Source of the DNA: Myoxocephalus aenaeus
Lineage: Eukaryota; Chordata; Actinopteri; Perciformes; Cottidae
Length of the DNA: 64,000 bases
Direction: 5' to 3'
NCBI GenBank assembly: GCA_038501785.1
Contig: JBAMJR010000083.1
Coordinates: 514,001-578,000 of the forward strand
In this document: in pieces, positions 57,365-64,000 of the stretch
Layout: each line of letters starts with the position of its first letter
Position numbering within the stretch: position 1 is the stretch's first letter
Notes under the pieces: generated by a model
Seen by the model: the letters and a program-made list of their open reading frames with translations, nothing else
Database searches by the model: none
What the model was told of the DNA's origin: nothing
Position numbers and translations under genes: made by a program

Positions 57365-57966
57365 AAGGAGTGGCTTGTCCCTCACAGGGACCCTTACTAC
57401 TGAACATGACAAAAGAAGGAGGGGCTTGTCCCTCACAGGGACCCTTACTACTGAACATGACAAAAGAAGGAGTGGCTTGTCCCTCACAGGGACCCTTACT
57501 ACTGAACATGACAAAAGAAGGAGTGGCTTGTCCCTCACAGGGACCCTTACTACTGAACATGACAAAAGAAGGAGTGGCTTGACCCTCACAGGGACCCTTA
57601 CTACTGAACATGACAGAAGAAGGAGGGGCTTGTCCCTCACAGGGACCCTTACTACTGAACATGACAAAAGAAGGAGGGGCTTGTCCCTCACAGGGACCCT
57701 TACTACTGAACATGACAAAAGAAGGAGGGGCTTGTCCCTCACAGGGACCCTGACTACTGAACATGACAAAAGAAGGAGTGGCTTGTCCCTCACAGGGACC
57801 CTGACTACTGAACATGACAAAAGAAGGAGTGGCTTGTCCCTCACAGGGACCCTTACTACTGAACATGACAAAAGAAGGAGGGGCTTGTCCCTCACAGGGA
57901 CCCTTACTACTGAACATGACAAAAGAAGGAGGGGCTTGTCCCTCACAGGGACCCTTACTACTGAAC
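57365..57966. repeat. 51-bp minisatellite
   Basis: About 12 copies of a 51-bp unit containing the hairpin GTCCCTCACAGGGAC and CTTACTACTGAACATGACAA. As 51 is a multiple of three, frames are open on both strands. Confidence 0.95.
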
Positions 57967-58219
57967 AGACTGTTTATGTTGTTCCTGATAAAAGACAAAT
58001 GTTTCTTCTTCAGCATGATATTAAGCTGTTTTACATTAGAATAAAATAGTCTATAACATCTGAAAATAAATACAATATTTAATTGAATGACCAGTCATAT
58101 AGAAGCATTAAAAAAATAAAATACATCTTTTTTTTCTTCCCTGGCATATATTTAAGCAATAAGGTAGGTATGGAAGCCCATTCCCGCCACTGTGATAAAA
58201 AAATTAAGATCCTGTAAGT

Positions 58220-61060
58220 CAGGGGTGTCAAACTCATTTCGCATCGTGGGCCACATACGGCCTAGGGAGATGTCAAGTGGGCCGGACCATTAAAATTATA
58301 CCATACTCTGCTATAAATAACCAAAATATCATGTCTTTCCTTTGTTTTGGTGTAAAGAAGCACAAGAACATTAGGAAAATATTGAAATTTAATGAACTAT
58401 CCTTTTACAAAACATTTCATGAAACACCTCATATTTCCTTAGACAAATGTGCAATTTACTTTTATCATTCACAAATATGCATTGCAACTGATCCCACTGA
58501 TTGTACAAAGGCACAAAACTTTAATTGGTACTGAAAAATATAGTAATGCACTTTAAGATTAAATGAGACTTTTAAAGAAAGGAATTTTTAAACCACTTAC
58601 ACATACGCATATAAAATCTAAATGTAATCCCTGCGTACACCTTACAAACTAAGGAGAGTGATTTTAAATGTGTAATGAAGAAAGTGTTCGCCTGTCCTGT
58701 AAATCTGTAAACTTCATACATGAAACATACATACACATACAATACATACTGAAAATGTATGGAGTTGTATGAACAGTAGAATTCCATCACACAACTTTTG
58801 TTTTGAAGCTGCTGACTAACATTAAAGTGCACATTTTTTAAATCACCACAGTAAGGATTCATCTTCACAGAGCTGTATTCTTTCAATGCAAACAGTATCT
58901 AAGGCAGCATTTTAAAGGTGTTAGTCTAGTCTGGACTTGTATTTGTTCCTGAAACTTGGCATCTTTTGGCCTGTACAAGTGCATCAACACCAGGTGTCAT
59001 GTCCTGACTAGCTGTCACTTTCAGAATGTCATTTAAGTGCTTGTTTGTGAGCCTTGAACGCATTTTTGTTTTATTGATATTCATCACTGAGAAAATTTGT
59101 TCACAAAGGTAGGTTGTCCCAAACATGCACAAAATTTTAGCAGCCAGGGCTGTTAATTTGGGGTACCCTGGTAGTAGATACTGATAAAATCTGTCCAGAC
59201 CTACAGAGGCAAATTTGCCCTTCAAATCTGCATCACACTGCAAATCAATTATCTCTAGCTGAATTTCGACCGGCAGATCAGAAGCTTTAACTGTGAAAGG
59301 TGAGCGAAAAACTGAAAATTCTGTCTCAAGTTCACCAAATACCTGAAAACGTTTCTCAAACTCCCGCAGTAGTCCTGCAATTTTGTCTTTGTACCGTTTC
59401 ATGTCCGCATCAGGTCTGGTCACACACACATCTCTCAGACAGGGGAAATGAGCAGGGTTGCCATTTGCCAGTTGCATCTCCCACAAAGTCAGCTTCAACT
59501 TAAATGCATGTATGTTGTCAGAAAACTGTGTGACAACTTTTTTTGCGGCCTTGCAACATTTTGTTCAGATTGTTCAAGTGTTCAGTAATATCAACCAAGA
59601 ATGCAAGGTCCCGTAGCCATTCCTGAGATTGTAATTCCAACACCGGTTTTCCTTTTTTCTCCATGAACTGTCCGATTTCCTCTCGTAGATCAAAGAAATG
59701 CCTCAGCACAGCGCCTCGGCTTAACCATCTCACTTCAGTGTGGTATGGCAGGCTGTGAGTAATGTTGCTGTCGCTGAGAAGTTTGTCAAACTGACGATGG
59801 TTCAGACCTCTGGACCGGATGAAATTTACAGTGCGAACAACCACCTCCATGACGTGGTCCATTTTCAGCGACTTGCAACACAATGCCTCCTGGTGCAAAA
59901 TACAGTGAAATGTCCAGAAACGATCTCCTCCATTAAGGGCTTGTACTTTGTCTTTGAACTTTGTCGCGACACCTGCTTTCTTTCCGACCATGGATGGCGC
60001 GCCGTCTGTAGCCAGGCTGACAGCGCGGGACCAGTCCACTCCAACTCTGTCCAATGCAGCAACGACAGAGCCGAAAATGTCCTTGGCTGTTGTGGTGTCC
60101 ATCATTGGCACCAACTCAAGAAACTCTTCAGTAACAGTCAATGTCTCATCAACTCCTCGAATAAATATGGCCAGTTGGGCCACGTCTGTGATGTCAGTGC
60201 TCTCGTCAATTGCCACGGAAAATGCAATAAATGACTTGACTCTCTGTTTCAATTGACTGTCTAAATCTGCCGATAGTTCCGAAATCCTCTCTGCTATAGT
60301 ATTCCTCGTCAGGCTAATATTGGCAAAAGCTTGTCGCTTCTCGGGACATACAAGTTCAGCCGCCTTCATCATGCATCGTTTAACAAAGTCACCGTCGGAA
60401 TACGGCTTCGATGCTAATGCTATTTCGCTAGCAATTAGGTAGCTGGCTTTTACCGCTGCTTCACTGACTTCTCGGCTCTGGATGAAAGTTGACTGCTGTT
60501 TCCTCAGACCCGCCAGCAATTCGTTAATCTTATCTCTTCTCAGTTGTCCTTGCAAGCCGTCATATTTTTCGCTGTGATGAGTCTCGTATATTTCTCGTCG
60601 AATTCTCGTCGAATATTATATTCCTTCAATACCGAAACTTGTTGCAAACACACCAAGCACGAAGGTTTTCCGTGCATCTCTGTAAATAAATAGGACGTGG
60701 TCCATTTTTCTTTGAAAATTCTACACTCCTTATCTACTTTTCTCCGTTTGGATAACGACATTTTGGCTAATGAGGGTGTAGCGGAGAGGTAGAGACCAAG
60801 GTATTAACAACGTCGTAACAAGCAGCAGATGGCGCATTGATACCGTCTGCTGTTTTCAGTCTGTCTCAGTGATGCGGCTTGTCTTCTACTCTGATGGAAA
60901 GAGTGCGCCCCTTAGCGGATAATCCATGAATTGCAGCGAATTAAAAATATTAATTCCATGTCTTTTATGCATTTTTTCCACTTTCAAATTATCCTGCGGG
61001 CCTGATCGAACCTCCTTGGGGGCCGGTTCCGGCCCGCGGGCCGTATGTTTGACACCCCTG
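58220..61060 (-). mobile_element. Charlie-type hAT transposon
   Basis: The ends are CAGGGGTGTCAAACTC and GTTTGACACCCCTG, with a perfect 8-bp duplication CTGTAAGT at 58212-58219 and 61061-61068. At 2841 bp it has the size of an autonomous copy and carries a full-length but broken transposase on the - strand. Confidence 0.93.
58926..60761 (-). pseudogene. hAT transposase (Charlie/GTF2IRD2-like), frameshifted
   Basis: Three consecutive frames cover a full transposase. The N-terminal part (60761-60540) reads MSLSKRRKVDKE with CLVC of a BED-like finger. The middle (60555-59518) has SVAIDESTDITD and SLATDGAPSMVG, the RNase H-like acidic positions. The C-terminal part (about 59520-58926) has MFGTTYLCEQIFSVMN, the hAT dimerisation region. 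The first break is an 11-bp tandem duplication at 60593-60614. The second is one extra base in an A/T homopolymer near 59531. No other disruption is evident, so inactivation looks fairly recent. Confidence 0.9.
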
Positions 61061-61326
61061 CTGTAAGTCATACTTATGAGATACTATCTCATAATTATGA
61101 CTTAACTATTTCATAATTTCGATTTAGTATCTCATAATTTCGATTTACTATCTCATAATTTTGACTTACTATCTCATAATTATGAGATACTATCTCATAA
61201 TTATGAGATAGTATCTCATAATTATGAGATGCTAAGTCATAATTATGAGATAGTATCTCATAATTATGACTTACAGGATCTTAATTTTTTTATCACAGTG
61301 GCGGAAATGGGCTTCCATAGTTACGA

Positions 61327-61460
61327 GAGGCAGTACTGTGTCGTGCAATAATGTACTGTTCAAGGGAGTTGTTAGACCCGACGCGCAGCGGAGGGCCGGC
61401 AAACCCTTGAACTGTACATTATTGTAGACACAGTACTGCCTCGAGTACCTTATTGCTTTT
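61327..61460. repeat. Inverted repeat (long hairpin)
   Basis: GAGGCAGTACTGTGTC and AATGTACTGTTCAAGGG are followed, after about 40 bases, by their complements. The outer sequence TACCTTATTGC near 61447 is complementary to GCAATAAGGTA at about 58156, left of the fold-back element, so the hairpin is the broken end of an older element. Confidence 0.8.
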
Positions 61461-62228
61461 ATAATACGGGTACCTGCGACTTTATAAATGTAATAGTAAG
61501 CTGCCTTTCAGCACAAAATAGTTGTAGCCGGCAAAACGTTGTGTATCGCATTTCAGCGACAGAAAATAGTCCCGGGACGCACGGGACGCACATACGGGAC
61601 TATAAAACGGACTGCAGGCCGGTTGAAAGCCGGGTGGAGGATGACGCTCAGCACCGATGTAAAGAAGTGCTCTCGCTGCTTCTGTCCGTCTTTTCTCCGT
61701 CATGTTTCTCCTCCATGATGTTTAGAGAACTTGCCTCGCGTCGGGAAATTACCGACGTAATTATGTCTCACTGGAAATGATCAGGATTTTGTGATCAAAC
61801 CCTTTTCATTCCTCATCTTTAGGTTAGGGAGGAAGTGACGTGTGTGCTGTCGTTCGTTATGCTAGTGTGGGGGATGCTACGTGAGCTTGTTAGCTGTTCC
61901 GTTTGAGCTACTGTTAGCGAAGAGCCCCGTTGCAATACTGTGAACACTCAAGCAATAAACCTGCAAGTTAAGGAAACCAACGTCTGAGTCGTTACTGCGG
62001 ACGTGACGACATCAAAGTTTACACCAAACATGTTTTTAACTGTCAAGCTTGAAATGACAACTAACGGTCGCGCAATTTAAATCTAGCTGTTATTTTAAGT
62101 GATCACTGATATGGAACGCTCTAAATGTAAACAGGCTGTACAGTACTTTATGGCTGAATAAAGTACACCCCGTGACTCACTCTCAACCAATCAGAAGGCT
62201 TGATTTGATCTACCCGTATTATAATTTG
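61461..62228. other. Segment with TATAATACGGGTA inverted ends
   Basis: TATAATACGGGTA near 61461 and TACCCGTATTATA near 62213 are complementary and frame about 770 bp without recognised coding sequence. It is probably the body of another non-autonomous element. Confidence 0.4.
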
Positions 62229-62479
62229 ATGTATATACTGTTGTTAACTTGCTGTTGCTCCAGAGGGCCTGTTACATTGTTCTGATAACATCACTTTAAA
62301 ATAAAAGCGCGCAATACACTAGTTTACTCTAATTTGGCTAAGAATAATGCGATTAATCAGTTAATTTTTTTCAACTTTGCCCAGCCCTAATATTTACATA
62401 TGAATATGACCAATAAAACCGAAGGGAACTAACAGCCGAACATCGTTGATATAGGTCTGTTGACTGACTTTTAAGATAA

Positions 62480-64000
62480 AACTGACTGATGAAGATGATA
62501 GACACAAACTGAATGATGAAGATGATAGACACAAACTGAATGATGATGATAGACACAAACTGACTGATGAAGATGATAGACACAAACTGACTGATGAAGA
62601 TGATAGACACAAACTGAATGATGAAGATGATAGACACAAACTGACTGATGATGATGATAGACACAAACTGAATGATGAAGATGATAGACACAAACTGACT
62701 GATGAAGATGATAGACACAAACTGAATGATGAAGATGATAGACACAAACTGAATGATGAAGATGATAGACACAAACTGACTGATGAAGATGATAGACACA
62801 AACTGACTGATGAAGATGATAGACACAAACTGAATGATGATGATAGACACAAACTGACTGATGAAGATGATAGACACAAACTGAATGATGAAGATGATAG
62901 ACACAAACTGACTGATGATGATGATAGACACAAACTGACTGATGAAGATGATAGACACAAACTGAATGATGATGATGATAGACACAAACTGAATGATGAT
63001 GATAGACACAAACTGAATGATGAAGATGATAGACACAAACTGACTGATGAAGATGATAGACACAAACTGAATGATGATGATGATAGACACAAACTGAATG
63101 ATGATGATAGACACAAACTGAATGATGAAGATGATAGACACAAACTGAATGATGAAGATGATAGACACAAACTGAATGATGAAGATGATAGACACAAACT
63201 GACTGATGATGATGATAGACACAAACTGAATGATGAAGATGATAGACACAAACTGAATGATGAAGATGATAGACACAAACTGACTGATGAAGATGATAGA
63301 CACAAACTGAATGATGATGATAGACACAAACTGACTGATGAAGATGATAGACACAAACTGAATGATGAAGATGATAGACACAAACTGACTGATGATGATG
63401 ATAGACACAAACTGACTGATGAAGATGATAGACACAAACTGAATGATGAAGATGATAGACACAAACTGACTGATGATGATGATAGACACAAACTGAATGA
63501 TGAAGATGATAGACACAAACTGAATGATGAAGATGATAGACACAAACTGACTGATGAAGATGATAGACACAAACTGAATGATGATGATAGACACAAACTG
63601 AATGATGAAGATGATAGACACAAACTGACTGATGAAGATGATAGACACAAACTGACTGATGATGATGATAGACACAAACTGAATGATGAAGATGATAGAC
63701 ACAAACTAAATGATGAAGATGATAGACACAAACTGACTGATGAAGATGATAGACACAAACTGACTGATGAAGATGATAGACACAAACTGAATGATGATGA
63801 TAGACACAAACTGACTGATGAAGATGATAGACACAAACTGAATGATGAAGATGATAGACACAAACTGACTGATGATGATGATAGACACAAACTGACTGAT
63901 GAAGATGATAGACACAAACTGAATGATGATGATGATAGACACAAACTGAATGATGAAGATGATAGACACAAACTGACTGATGAAGATGATAGACACAAAC
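62480..64000. repeat. 24/27-bp minisatellite, continues past the window end
   Basis: Copies of GATGATAGACACAAACTGAC plus TGATGAA, and a shorter form with AATGAT. About 58 copies are visible. Unit lengths are multiples of three, giving a 534-codon frame on the - strand that is not a gene. Confidence 0.96.

Larger units (their letters stand above)
58168..61319. mobile_element. Fold-back element split by a hAT insertion
   Basis: The left arm has TATGGAAGCCCATTCCCGCC and ACTGTGATAAAAAAATTAAG. The right arm is its complement, and between them are repeated palindromes TCTCATAATTATGAGA. The arms are near-perfect inverted copies of about 55 bp. The Charlie-type element 58220-61060 sits inside. Confidence 0.75.
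57085..62389. mobile_element. Large hAT-type element, host to nested insertions
   Basis: The ends are TAGGGCTGGGCA and its complement. Flanks GTATTTAC (57077-57084) and ATATTTAC (62390-62397) form an 8-bp target duplication with one mismatch. No own transposase was recognised. It contains a 51-bp minisatellite, a fold-back element, a Charlie-type hAT, and a hairpin element. Confidence 0.75.

Noticed and set aside
57324..58049. 241-codon frame
   Set aside because: Translation of the 51-bp minisatellite inside a transposon.
62371..64000. 443- and 534-codon frames on the - strand
   Set aside because: By-product of the 24/27-bp array.

Overview
The window reads as a piece of a teleost fish nuclear genome. 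It holds two split vertebrate genes with GT-AG introns, fish-type hAT-like and PIF/Harbinger-like DNA transposons, a fish-type non-LTR retrotransposon, a tRNA-derived SINE, and an unusually heavy load of minisatellites. By my own tally about 38 kb of the 64 kb is tandem repeat. No rRNA, tRNA, CRISPR or prokaryotic feature was seen.

Gene 1 (+ strand, 9621-30024) is smyd1, the striated-muscle SET/MYND lysine methyltransferase. Nine exons join in frame from just before the MYND finger to the stop codon, including the 39-nt alternative exon. The first coding exon lies left of the window. Introns 1, 2 and 3 are swollen by arrays of 14-bp, 18/21-bp and 33-bp units.

Gene 2 (- strand, coding 51038 down to 34925, promoter near 54700) is dqx1, a DEAH-type helicase-like protein. 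Eleven coding exons sum to exactly 808 codons including the stop. A non-coding first exon lies in a GC-rich promoter with a YY1-type site. The two genes are convergent, with tails about 4.9 kb apart. Between them are a 27-bp array of about 109 copies and two small in-phase exon-like segments (33734-34099) that may be the 3' end of an unrecognised + strand gene.

Right of dqx1 (54.8-64 kb) I see no gene. It contains minisatellites and a set of nested transposons: a 5.3-kb hAT-type element holds a fold-back element, which in turn holds a Charlie-type hAT with a broken transposase. The window ends inside another minisatellite.

The most unusual signal is that several arrays contain, or end exactly on, gene edges. 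The 33-bp array in smyd1 intron 3 is built from the 3' splice site plus the first bases of exon 4. The start of exon 3 with its acceptor is present in three extra upstream copies. The last codons and stop of dqx1 are repeated in its 3' UTR. Other arrays abut the acceptors of dqx1 exons 2 and 8, smyd1 exons 2 and 8, and the putative exon at 33734.
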